Shown in pieces: positions 7,701-14,411 of a stretch of DNA of 15,617 nucleotides. Numbering within the stretch: the first letter of the stretch is position 1; each line of letters opens with the position of its first letter. The DNA is from JAHHLP01 sp041609895 (lineage in GTDB: Bacteria > Bacteroidota > Rhodothermia > Rhodothermales > JABDKH01): positions 1 to 15,617 of the forward strand of contig JBFIPX010000062.1 in the NCBI GenBank assembly GCA_041609895.1. Direction: 5' to 3'. The translations under genes were made by a program, and so were the position numbers. The notes below the pieces were generated by a model. The model was not told the DNA's origin. It was given only the letters and a program-made list of their open reading frames with translations, and made no database searches.

Positions 7701-8642
7701 TTCGCCTACCGGGTCGGAACCGAACGGCTCGGTGCCGACGCCATCCGCATCGGTCATGAAGGCAACGTCTTCCTCGAGGTCAAAGAAAGGGATGTCGTCC
7801 TGGCCATCACCGCCGACAAAGTCAGCCAGCCACATCGTGAACGCGGCCTGCCCGATGTCCTCCGAGCCGTCGTTCTTGACGCCATGGATCATGAATACAG
7901 CGTCGTCGATCAGGATTTGGCTCCACGCAAGCATGCGAATGTCAGCGACGATGCCGAGACCCTTCCGGGACAGGTCCGTCGAGTCTGGAAAGTAGGTCGG
8001 GTATCGATCGTACTGATCGTCTCCGACTTTGAAGAAGAACTCCTGATCCGCGTTGAATATGTCCTTGCCGAAGAATCCGTTCCACGAGCCCGACCAGCCG
8101 GGGTCGTCGGCGTCGTCGAGTTTGTCCGGCCAGAAGGGTGGCCACGAGTTGGGCTCGTCCGACTGCGCGATGCCGTCCGATCCGCCACCCTGGTCACGAT
8201 TCGGGTTGACATAACCCTTGATCGGCTCAAAGGTCCAAGAGATGTTTTCCTCTCCCGGCTTGCTACGGAAATCCGCGACGTCCACCACCCACAGCGAGTC
8301 TCCATTCTGGTCCGCAACCCGTGCACCTACCCAGAGCTGCGTCAGCGCGATGTACAACCGGTTGGTGTTCTTGGGCCACTCGTACCAGAAATCCGCTGGG
8401 TCCCCCGACTGCGCGGTCTGCGCCCAGTTCGTGATGGTCGCGCGGATGTTGTTGCCGTCAATGTTGTCGCGTCGGCGCTCGAACTGATCGGTCCGCTCCG
8501 TGCTCGGAACGTGATTTCTGTCAATCACACCTTGCGCTGCCACACCGGCAGGCGCAAGAAGGAGAACCGTGGCAATCACGGTTGATGCCAGAAATGTGGC
8601 TTCCGCTCTCATGTATCTCAGTTGCATTTGCTGTCGTCTCAC
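4770..8642 (-). CDS. Large exported protein with DNDGDG repeats, FN3-like segment and T9SS-like C-terminal domain
   Basis: 1290 residues, no recognised enzyme. Signal peptide in the first 36 (hydrophobic ASTVIATVLLLAPAGVAA before Gln37). The start used is GTG at 8642 (AGGG 7 bases upstream, 13 bases after the receptor stop); ATG at 8627 or 8612 would also leave an intact signal peptide. Residues about 331-565 hold five Asp-rich loops (DNDGDG or variants at 331, 401, 467, 532 and 560) plus DDNANGLIDE near 368, like thrombospondin type-3 or dockerin calcium loops. About 713-850 resembles an FN3 domain (VTLYWDSDSEES, then EGYRIYRA, then YFYAVTAYD). The last roughly 85 residues (VPNPYVV, then VRIFTVSGKLVRVL, then YGVYLYHV, final Lys) look like a FlgD/T9SS type A sorting domain. 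It follows the TonB receptor directly and precedes the PorV-like gene, so a surface partner of the receptor is the likely role. SusD similarity was not seen. Confidence 0.8.
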   Translation of the reverse strand: MRRQQMQLRYMRAEATFLASTVIATVLLLAPAGVAAQGVIDRNHVPSTERTDQFERRRDNIDGNNIRATITNWAQTAQSGDPADFWYEWPKNTNRLYIALTQLWVGARVADQNGDSLWVVDVADFRSKPGEENISWTFEPIKGYVNPNRDQGGGSDGIAQSDEPNSWPPFWPDKLDDADDPGWSGSWNGFFGKDIFNADQEFFFKVGDDQYDRYPTYFPDSTDLSRKGLGIVADIRMLAWSQILIDDAVFMIHGVKNDGSEDIGQAAFTMWLADFVGGDGQDDIPFFDLEEDVAFMTDADGVGTEPFGSDPVGEAVFAFLETPGNATDRIDNDGDGSTVECEPLIGECNSPVVPESFLIGENQRNGRDDNANGLIDENTTHVPFTGEQGSNIGVGYADFIDNDGDGESGGPTVTESMVGQAGSDVWNRWPPNPGSDAVSQGPFGRPIVHLVGVGEEDIGRGYRDNIDNDDSHVTPTDAFPLLSEPGSPVVTQAMVDEAAGDAFRRYRVPGTTIILYDLGSEDLGKAYADGIDNDGDGAVDEGIDEGIDEMIDESRSDGIDNDGDWNALQHDTGLDGVPFNGDPGDSDGVPTTGAGTDFPGERNIDVTDISESDQIGITNVQIIPAGTLNLGTQADRRLYFTYMVPGDFDVEPPPPGESDLVISSGLFPLKAGQTERISLSIQIGQTREEVLDTRDKSLQAYLEDYQFAQAPITPEVSVVPGDERVTLYWDSDSEESFDQFLAGLGRNPNDFEGYRIYRATDPAFLDPRIITDGFGNLLFRKPIAQFDRIDGFEGFHPVDVNGVKFYLGNNRQDPGEDASGLTHVWVDSTVTNGIRYFYAVTAYDYGSAIDNIPPTETPIRIRRLPNGDIETGPNVVEVTPTAPVAGFVGGDLKDLTRISGTTSSQILYEVVDPRALPDDHVYRITFEDTLRLGTRTTPDTLTTKNFSLIDVTVGDTLLNRSRAYRPEVEFPVFDDFGKPLGFKLFFRPEPFIVVNRTDTGWNSEEVYPISLEPYIAAGFIKGLRNPADYRVKVVGPGEGQSIELEVRRRLTLPSRPTNIQVFQVDPNGNETPVDYAFWDLSGDDFISATSTEPASFSASPVDGESDLIILYEPQVGSTTGNPVVTWKIGLNFTVANRRDPQQGEVADIVTKKPFLSSDSFEFTTAQPSVDASNPDSLLDMIRVVPNPYVVTNRFESLNPFSTGRGPRVIKFTHLPPEATVRIFTVSGKLVRVLRRDEGTNEAMSVSALMNGTVDWDLQTNDDLTVAYGVYLYHVEAPGIGEKTGTFAIIK
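6963..7652 (-). repeat. Degenerate modular repeats encoding DNDGDG calcium-loop-like units
   Basis: Within the 1290-residue gene, DNDGDG-type loops recur at residues 331, 401, 467, 532 and 560, spaced 70, 66, 65 and 28. The first three intervals share an order of motifs: the loop, then a P-V-V/T-x-(S/A)-(M/F) segment (SPVVPESF, GPTVTESM, SPVVTQAM), then EDIG-x-GYRD or EDLG-x-AYAD just before the next loop. The last unit is short and holds GIDEGIDEMIDE. The DNA shows matching near-copies of the plus-strand string CGTCGTTGTCGAT. This is intragenic duplication, not a DNA-level array. Confidence 0.7.
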
Positions 8643-8655
8643 GGAACGCCCTGCG

Positions 8656-11466
8656 CTAGAAGTTGAACTGCAGACCCAGCTGGATCCGTCGAGGCTCCCG
8701 ATAGAAATCCGGTCTCACGAAGTAGCCCGGATCGAACGAACCGGTCTGAAACTGCGTCAGCGTTACGTCCGGCTCTCCGGTGTCGGAGAACACGTTCTGG
8801 ACGTTGCGACGATCGAAGACGTTGAACACCTCGACGAACACACGAGGCTGAATCGGTCCTAGGTCGAAGTCTTTATGCGCGCTGAGATCTACCTCCCACG
8901 TACCCGGAATCCTTCGCGAGTTCTCGGCAAACTCGGGCTGAACATCGTTACCCACGATCGCCGCCTCCGGGAACGATGGCGTATACGGAAATCCGGACTC
9001 CGCTCTGAAACGCGTCGACGCTCCCCAGTCCGAGCCTCCCAGGTAGAACGCGCCGGCCACCTTGTGCCGTTGGTCCCAGTTGAGCGGCAGAAGCGCCAAT
9101 TTCGGCTGGCTGTTGCCCCGTAATGCGAAGAAGAAGTCGGCCGGATTCGAGTTCGACCCTTCCACGACCTGGAAGGTGTAGCTCGCATCGAATCCCCAGT
9201 TGCTCAGGAAGCGTCGGTTGAAGCTCAGGGTAACGCCGCGCGTATTTGCGTAGTCGCGGTTGGTGTATACCGAGTAGGCGACGCCCGGCTGCGCCGTCAA
9301 AATGAGCGGCGACGTCGACACCCAATTGCGAACGTCGCGGTAGTAACCGGTAACGTCGACAACATAGGCGCCAAACCCCTGCTTGAATCCGATCTCGTAC
9401 ATGGTGGTCTTCTGGGGCTCGAGGTCGGGGTTGCCGAAGGGACCATAGCTTCCGGATGTACTCGCCACCTTGTACCCGAAATTGTCGAACAGATTATTCA
9501 GCGTCGGAATCTGGAAGAAGAGCCCGAAGGAGAAATGAATTACGCCCTGCTCGGTGATCGGATAGGCTACTCCGAGGCGCGGCGATACCGTGTACTTGGC
9601 ATCCGGCTCCGTCCACCAGTAGGCTTCGCGATCCTCGATGGTCAGTTGATTGTCGGAACGCTCCTCTGAGGCGTCGATGAATCCATTTCCGTTTTCGTCG
9701 CGGAATCGATTCTCCTTCTTGAGCGGGTTGAAAATATTCGGGTCGCTGGGATCCGCAGGTACCTGCGCCCGCGAATCGAAGTAGTCAAAACGGACACCCG
9801 CATTCACGATGAAGTTCTCGTACTCGATCTTGTCCTGAACGTATGCGCTGAACGTGATCGGCTTTACGTCCTCGAAAGAAGTAAAGGACGAGGAAGACGG
9901 TTCCGGGATCGCCGGTACGAAGTCCGCGCCCTGCGTCGGGTTACCTTGCTCGTCTACGGCCGGTATCAGTCCAAAGGATGTGAGCCGCAGTTCATCGAGC
10001 TGCAGCTGTCCCCCTGCCTTGATCAAGTGATGATTGCCCTGCTGGGTCGATATATCGGCCTTGAACAGGTATGATCGCGTCGACCGATTGAAGCGAAAAA
10101 GATCTGACCCCCCTCGCAAGAATCGATTCGCTCCGGTCGTGACCGTGTCCGGCGGGTTGATGTTGAAGTCGTTATAACGCGGGTCATCGAAATCCTCGAA
10201 CAGGCGTGAGGTCGACTCCTTAAAGAAAGTGGCGACGTTCAACGTGTAGAAGGTCGTATTGCTGAGAAGATGTGTTAGTCTCAGTTTCAGGTCGTATCCG
10301 TCGTCCTCGAATCGCTGTCGACCGTCCGGCGCCCATCGCCGACCGAAATCGCCGGAGGCACCTTCAGAAATCGATCCAAGCGCTATGAGGTTCAAGATGA
10401 TCTTGCTTGAGACACGGGCCCTGAGATTTCCCTGCCAGCTGAGCTTCTCGAAATTATTCATCGCCACCAGCGAACTGTCGCCGAGCGTGCCGTCGAGATT
10501 GAAGAGCCGAGCGCCGTAGAGCCACCCGTCGTTGTTGAAGTAGCGACCCAGTGCAAAAAGAGTCACGCGATCCGACAGGATGGGACCCTCGAGCGACACA
10601 TTGGCGCTGTAGTACTGGGTTGGTTCGAACGGCAAGTACGAGTAAGGGTCCACGTCGCGAAACTGGATGCCGGCGCTGCTGAACTCATCCACATCCGTGC
10701 CACGGAGCGACTCCTTGCCACCATCGCCAGTCACTGCATAGCTGCCCGTATACACGCGAGCCGATCCACCGAACCGATCACCGCGACCCTCCTTGGTAAC
10801 CACGTTGATCACACCTGACATCGCATTGCCGTACTCGGCATTGAAGGTCCCGGAAACGACCTGCAGCTCCTGAATACCCTGGTTCTCAATCTGGATCGCA
10901 GCCGAACCGTCGTACACGTCGGTGACCGGCACACCATCGACCATGTATACGACCTCGCTGCTGCGACCGCCACGGATATGTATGCCGTCCCGATTCGTGA
11001 TCCCCGCCTGCACTTCAAGTATCTGTCCGAGCTCGGTAACGGGGAGCTTGTCGATTTGGTCAGCCGTGACCCGTGCCTCGGAACTGGTCAGGTCCTTCTT
11101 GACTGTAACCGCTTCCGCTGTTACGACGATCTCCTCTCCTTCAATCACCTGCTCACCGAGCGCGAAGTCGACAGTTGTGGTTAGGTCGACGTTAACCTGA
11201 ACGCCCTCTTTACGCTGGGTCGTGAAGCCAATGAACGAGGCCGCAACCGTGTAGATGCCTGGCCGAACTCCGATGATAACGAACTGACCATCGAGGTCAG
11301 TGGCCGTCCCCTGCATCGTGCCTTCGATGAGAACGTTGACACCCGGAAGCCGGTCGCCGGTCGCGGCGTCGGTAACCGTTCCGACAATCTTGCCCGTTTG
11401 TGCGAATGAAGCCGTCGACGCGGTAACGCCGAGCAGCAGCGCGAACAAAGCTTTTCGTCCAATCAT
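8656..11466 (-). CDS. TonB-dependent outer-membrane receptor with carboxypeptidase-regulatory-like domain
   Basis: 936 residues. Signal peptide 1-22 (ASFA before Gln23). About 26-105 is a carboxypeptidase-regulatory-like beta-sandwich (GTVTDAATGDRLPGVNVLI, then GTATDLDGQFVI). A TonB-box-like stretch EEIVVTAE lies at about 111-118. The plug is about 125-235, with RGGRSSEVVYMVDGVPVTD and FNAEYGNAMSGVINVVTKEG. The rest is a 22-strand-type barrel ending in Phe (LGLQFNF). It moves a bound ligand across the outer membrane using TonB/ExbBD energy; here the neighbours (GH13 enzymes, CBM-like protein, LacI) point to maltodextrin, which the sequence alone cannot prove. Length and domain order resemble SusC-type receptors, but the pairing with SusD is missing, so no Sus name is given. 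A barrel segment at about 590-600 (DENGNGFIDAS) looks like a calcium loop. ATG at 11466 is 6 bases after the upstream stop. Confidence 0.92.
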   Translation of the reverse strand: MIGRKALFALLLGVTASTASFAQTGKIVGTVTDAATGDRLPGVNVLIEGTMQGTATDLDGQFVIIGVRPGIYTVAASFIGFTTQRKEGVQVNVDLTTTVDFALGEQVIEGEEIVVTAEAVTVKKDLTSSEARVTADQIDKLPVTELGQILEVQAGITNRDGIHIRGGRSSEVVYMVDGVPVTDVYDGSAAIQIENQGIQELQVVSGTFNAEYGNAMSGVINVVTKEGRGDRFGGSARVYTGSYAVTGDGGKESLRGTDVDEFSSAGIQFRDVDPYSYLPFEPTQYYSANVSLEGPILSDRVTLFALGRYFNNDGWLYGARLFNLDGTLGDSSLVAMNNFEKLSWQGNLRARVSSKIILNLIALGSISEGASGDFGRRWAPDGRQRFEDDGYDLKLRLTHLLSNTTFYTLNVATFFKESTSRLFEDFDDPRYNDFNINPPDTVTTGANRFLRGGSDLFRFNRSTRSYLFKADISTQQGNHHLIKAGGQLQLDELRLTSFGLIPAVDEQGNPTQGADFVPAIPEPSSSSFTSFEDVKPITFSAYVQDKIEYENFIVNAGVRFDYFDSRAQVPADPSDPNIFNPLKKENRFRDENGNGFIDASEERSDNQLTIEDREAYWWTEPDAKYTVSPRLGVAYPITEQGVIHFSFGLFFQIPTLNNLFDNFGYKVASTSGSYGPFGNPDLEPQKTTMYEIGFKQGFGAYVVDVTGYYRDVRNWVSTSPLILTAQPGVAYSVYTNRDYANTRGVTLSFNRRFLSNWGFDASYTFQVVEGSNSNPADFFFALRGNSQPKLALLPLNWDQRHKVAGAFYLGGSDWGASTRFRAESGFPYTPSFPEAAIVGNDVQPEFAENSRRIPGTWEVDLSAHKDFDLGPIQPRVFVEVFNVFDRRNVQNVFSDTGEPDVTLTQFQTGSFDPGYFVRPDFYREPRRIQLGLQFNF

Positions 11467-11472
11467 GATCGT

Positions 11473-13146
11473 TCAGGATGCCTGCTCACCGAGCTCCAGG
11501 TCGGTCAGCACCTCGTCAAAAGTTTCCACCTCGTAAACGGTGCGGAGCTCCTTTGTCCGCTGCCGTACTCGCTCCCTCAGTTCTGACAGTTTGAGGATAT
11601 CGTACACGCGCTGCCGCGACTCCGCAAATGTAGCCGCTCGTTTGGGCCTCTTCTCACCCACCAGGATTAGTACGTACTTGCCCGCCACCTCGATGGGCCC
11701 GAGTATCTCGCCGGTAGAGGCGTCAAATATCGTTGCCGCCAGGACGCCAAGCTGGTCGCGACCCACGAAGCCGAGTTCGCCGTGGTTTTCGTCGGCGCCC
11801 GGTCGAACCGAGTGCCGGGCCGCCAACCTGCCGAAATTGGAGGAGTTCAATGTGGGCCGCAGGGTCACCGCCTCTTCCATACTGTTCACGAGGATCTCGG
11901 TCACATGAACGGATTCCGGCTGCTCAAAGTCGTTGCGGCGTGAGTCGAAGAAGGCGCGCAGCGTATCCTCATCGATCGCGAGCTCCGATTCTAGTGACTT
12001 CCATGCGGCCTCGTACAGCCAGCCGTCCATCTCCTCTCGATACGACTCGTGGAACTCAGTCAGGTCGTCGACTCCCGCTTCGACGGCGCGATTCATTATC
12101 GCTAGCCGCATCACGATTCCCTCCGTGAACGCTTGCAGGGCTTCGGGCGAGCGCACGGCCTCGCGCTGTTCCAGACTTGTAAAAAGAGCCTCGTCGAAAA
12201 ACTCAGAGACGGTCAGCGACCGCCCGCCAAACTCAGCGATCACCTCAGACATCTCCATGCCATCGGGCGATTCGGAGATGCCAACAAGGCCGCCAGAAAG
12301 TCCCCGGTAGAGTCGCTCGAAAACGTCCGGGTCTATCGAAAGATCGATCTCGTCAAGGAGGCTGTTGTAGAAGGCGTCTTTTGCCTGGCGGCGCTTGCGA
12401 ACTGTCACGTACCGGTACAAGTTCTTCTTGCGCACGGCAAACTCGGACTCGGTAAGGATGGGCTTTACGAGACGATCATCGAGCCGAATGATCGAGTAAC
12501 CGGTTTCGGTTCGGACAGGCTGCGAAATCTCGCCGGGTTCCAAATCGTACGCCGCGTCCTCAAACGCGGGATCCATCTCGTCGAACCCGAAGTAGCCCAC
12601 TGACCCTCCGTTGTCTCTGAGTTCCTGCGACTCAAAGGTCTCGCGGGCGAGATCCTCGAAGGCTTCTCCCTGCCGCAGTCTCTCGCTCAGAATCTCAGCC
12701 TGCTGGAGCGTCGGAGCATAGAGATGACTCGCCTTCAGCGTGGTGTTGATCCTGACGTACATGTCCTGGAGGTCCGTATCGTCGACTCGGAGTTCGTCGA
12801 ACACGTGCGTGGCCAGATAACCCTCGATCAACAGCTTACGCCTTGCGCGTTCGGAAGCATAATCATAGGCTTCACTCTCTTCTGCCCCGTTGTCCACCTG
12901 ATCTTTGATGAGGAGCTCGACGGACACGAGTCGCTGCAGAAAGTCGCTACGTCGTTTGGCGTTGTCCGGCAGCCCGGATTCGAGAAGGTATTCGGTGTAC
13001 TCGCGACGAAAGTCATCGACAGACACTGCATCTCCTTCGATGATGGCAACTGTGGCTTCCGTCGGACCGCCGGGCACGAGTCCCGTAAGCCACGCGATGG
13101 TAATCGCACCGGCAAGGCAAACTGCTATGATGACCAGTTTGTGCAC
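11473..13146 (-). CDS. SurA/PrsA-like protein with two parvulin (PpiC) domains
   Basis: From GTG at 13146 the product has 557 residues. Residues 3-22 (KLVIIAVCLAGAITIAWLTG) are one hydrophobic segment, a signal anchor or uncleaved signal peptide. A SurA-like helical part follows. Parvulin domain 1 is at about 135-225 (ASHLYAPT, FEDLARETF, GGSVGYFGFDEMDPAFEDAAYDL, GEISQPVRTETGYSII) and domain 2 at about 411-500 (VTEILV, FGRLAARHS, GELGFVGRDQLG, GEILGPIEVAGKYVLIL). Such proteins act in the periplasm on unfolded outer-membrane or secreted proteins. The second usual His (HIIK position) is Ser in domain 1, and domain 2 lacks both usual His residues, so isomerase activity may be lost and chaperone function kept. 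The GTG lies one base after the lacI stop. A GTG at 13212 with GAGGG upstream would add 22 residues but overlap lacI by 65 bases; it is the less likely start. The receptor gene follows 6 bases later. Confidence 0.85.
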   Translation of the reverse strand: MHKLVIIAVCLAGAITIAWLTGLVPGGPTEATVAIIEGDAVSVDDFRREYTEYLLESGLPDNAKRRSDFLQRLVSVELLIKDQVDNGAEESEAYDYASERARRKLLIEGYLATHVFDELRVDDTDLQDMYVRINTTLKASHLYAPTLQQAEILSERLRQGEAFEDLARETFESQELRDNGGSVGYFGFDEMDPAFEDAAYDLEPGEISQPVRTETGYSIIRLDDRLVKPILTESEFAVRKKNLYRYVTVRKRRQAKDAFYNSLLDEIDLSIDPDVFERLYRGLSGGLVGISESPDGMEMSEVIAEFGGRSLTVSEFFDEALFTSLEQREAVRSPEALQAFTEGIVMRLAIMNRAVEAGVDDLTEFHESYREEMDGWLYEAAWKSLESELAIDEDTLRAFFDSRRNDFEQPESVHVTEILVNSMEEAVTLRPTLNSSNFGRLAARHSVRPGADENHGELGFVGRDQLGVLAATIFDASTGEILGPIEVAGKYVLILVGEKRPKRAATFAESRQRVYDILKLSELRERVRQRTKELRTVYEVETFDEVLTDLELGEQAS

Positions 13147-13147
13147 G

Positions 13148-14206
13148 TCAGTAGGCAACGGCGCTTGAGCGTGAGCGCGCAGAACCCAAATGGCCTGCAA
13201 GTTCGATAACACTCGACCCTCGCTTGACGAGGTGCGGTGAAAGAACGGTATGTGTAGGCAGACGATCGGGCTCCGCGATGCGCGTCAGCAGCTTCTCGGT
13301 TGCAAGCCGTCCCAGGTCGTACATCGGCTGGCGCAGCGTTGATAACCCCAGGTGCTCGCTCAGCCGAATGTCGTCGAAGCCCACGATGCTCACATCACTG
13401 GGCACCGTGAGTCCGGCATCACGGATAGCCGAAAAAGCGCCAAGCGCCTGCAAGTCGGAAGTGGCGAAAACCGCATCCGGCACCGGGTCGCGTGCAAGCA
13501 GCTGTTCCATCGCTTCGCGGCCGTGCGACTCCGTGTATCCGTGCGTCTCCTCGTCGTGACTCGCCACAATGTGCGCGTCGACCGGATCCATTCCTGATTC
13601 CTCCAAAGCCCGGCGGTATCCTTTAAGGCGATCCGCTGCCGGCACCGAGCCTGGATTCGCCATGATAATGGCAATGCGCTCTCGACCTTGATCAATCAAA
13701 TGTCGTGCCGCGAGGTACCCTCCTTGCTCGTTGTCGATCGAAACAGAGTCGAACTCCGAATGGAAGCAGTCCACGAGGACGGTCGGCTGTCCCGACCTTC
13801 GCACTCGAGCGAGCTGCGGTGGACGAATCGGTGACGAAAAGAGCAATACGCCCGCGGAGCGTCCGCGGTGAAGAGCACGCTCTAGCTGCGTCCCGACCTC
13901 TTCCATCGTGCGCGCCGAATAGACCAGCAGGTCATACTCGGTCTGCGCAAGCCTTGCCTGCAGACCGCGAAGCACCTCCATAAAGAAGTAGTTGGTCACC
14001 ATCGGGATCACTGCCGACACGAGGCTCGACTTGCGGCGCGCCAGACTTTGCGCGGACGGGTGCGGCTCGTAGCCCAGATCGTCTGCCACCTTCAGAACGC
14101 GGGCCCGGGTTTCAGGAGACACGCGGGGGTTCTTGTTGAGGACTCGCGATACGGTCGCAATCGAGACGCTGGCTTTTTCGGCGATGTCGTAGATGGTTAC
14201 GCCCAA
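13148..14206 (-). CDS. LacI-family transcriptional regulator of the glucan locus
   Basis: 352 residues from TTG at 14206. The N-terminus is a textbook LacI helix-turn-helix (VTIYDIAEKASVSIATVSRVLNKNPRVSPETRARVL, residues 3-38), followed by the hinge (SAQSLARRKS) and a periplasmic-binding-protein-like sensor domain (VIPMVTNYFFMEVLRGL, GGYLAARHLIDQG, DAVFATSDLQALGAFSAIRDAGLTVP, VSIVGFDDI). The frame stays open to a TTG at 14272, which would add 22 residues before the DNA-binding helix; that extension covers an operator and probable transcription start, so 14206 is preferred. The family binds palindromes with a central CG and is released or recruited by a sugar. Two such palindromes lie just upstream, so it likely controls its own operon (parvulin protein, receptor, DNDGDG protein, PorV-like). 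Ligand: probably maltose or a maltodextrin, by context only. Confidence 0.92.
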   Translation of the reverse strand: MGVTIYDIAEKASVSIATVSRVLNKNPRVSPETRARVLKVADDLGYEPHPSAQSLARRKSSLVSAVIPMVTNYFFMEVLRGLQARLAQTEYDLLVYSARTMEEVGTQLERALHRGRSAGVLLFSSPIRPPQLARVRRSGQPTVLVDCFHSEFDSVSIDNEQGGYLAARHLIDQGRERIAIIMANPGSVPAADRLKGYRRALEESGMDPVDAHIVASHDEETHGYTESHGREAMEQLLARDPVPDAVFATSDLQALGAFSAIRDAGLTVPSDVSIVGFDDIRLSEHLGLSTLRQPMYDLGRLATEKLLTRIAEPDRLPTHTVLSPHLVKRGSSVIELAGHLGSARSRSSAVAY

Positions 14207-14241
14207 TTTGCGAAGGCCCTCGTCTCGAGGTGAAGGGTTTG

Positions 14242-14255
14242 CGAAAGCGCTTACA
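14242..14255. promoter_or_regulatory. LacI-type operator, proximal copy
   Basis: Plus-strand CGAAAGCGCTTACA is centred on CG at 14248.5 with five of seven base pairs symmetric, including the core AAGCGCTT. It agrees at 11 of 14 positions with the distal copy at 14379-14392. With the regulator starting at 14206 it lies in the leader, just downstream of the possible promoter, a position suited to block transcription. It resembles CcpA/LacI-family sites (GAAAGCG-TT-CA). Confidence 0.6.
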
Positions 14256-14269
14256 ACCGCTCGATCGGG

Positions 14270-14300
14270 CAAGATACTAAAACCAATATCTGCCGATCAA
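14270..14300 (-). promoter_or_regulatory. Possible promoter of the lacI operon
   Basis: On the minus strand TTGATC (14300-14295) is followed after 15 bases by TAGTAT (14279-14274). In the Bacteroidota style the same region reads TTG, 21 bases, then TATCTTG (14276-14270), close to the TANNTTTG element. Either reading puts transcription start at about 14262-14268, between the promoter and the proximal operator and downstream of the TTG at 14272. Motif matches are weak, so this is a proposal. Confidence 0.35.
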
Positions 14301-14378
14301 CCCTAATTCAGGGGCCTCAAGAGGCTTTGGCAACGGTCAAGGAGTCCGGACGAAAACGCGCCGATATAGCTCAGATCG

Positions 14379-14392
14379 TGAAAGCGTTTTCA
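14379..14392. promoter_or_regulatory. LacI-type operator, distal copy
   Basis: TGAAAGCGTTTTCA is symmetric at six of seven base pairs around CG at 14385.5 and matches the CcpA/LacI-family consensus well. It lies 20 bases downstream of the stop codon of the right-hand GH13 gene and 137 bases from the proximal copy centre to centre. Together they are the expected targets of the LacI regulator encoded next. Confidence 0.65.
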
Positions 14393-14411
14393 TACCTCAA
14401 ACCGCCCGCAT

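Noticed and set aside
5523..8585. Long plus-strand open frames opposite the 1290-residue gene (for example 5523-6104 and 7884-8585)
   Set aside because: They mirror the codon pattern of a well-supported minus-strand gene, are rich in Arg and Val, and show no domain, signal peptide or ribosome binding site.
13110..13146. Lipobox in the parvulin protein (IIAVC)
   Set aside because: Val before Cys and a very short n-region do not fit a signal peptidase II site; a signal anchor fits better.
11540..13209. Plus-strand open frames opposite the parvulin gene
   Set aside because: Antisense shadows of a clear two-domain parvulin protein; low-complexity Ser/Arg-rich products.
14311..14322. Short GCCTC/GAGGC inverted repeat after the right-hand GH13 gene as a terminator
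   Set aside because: The stem is 4-5 bp with a tiny loop and no U tract, and it lies about 90 bases beyond the stop codon.
14361..14372. TATATC near the distal operator as a second -10 element
   Set aside because: No acceptable -35 or -33 element at proper spacing was found upstream.
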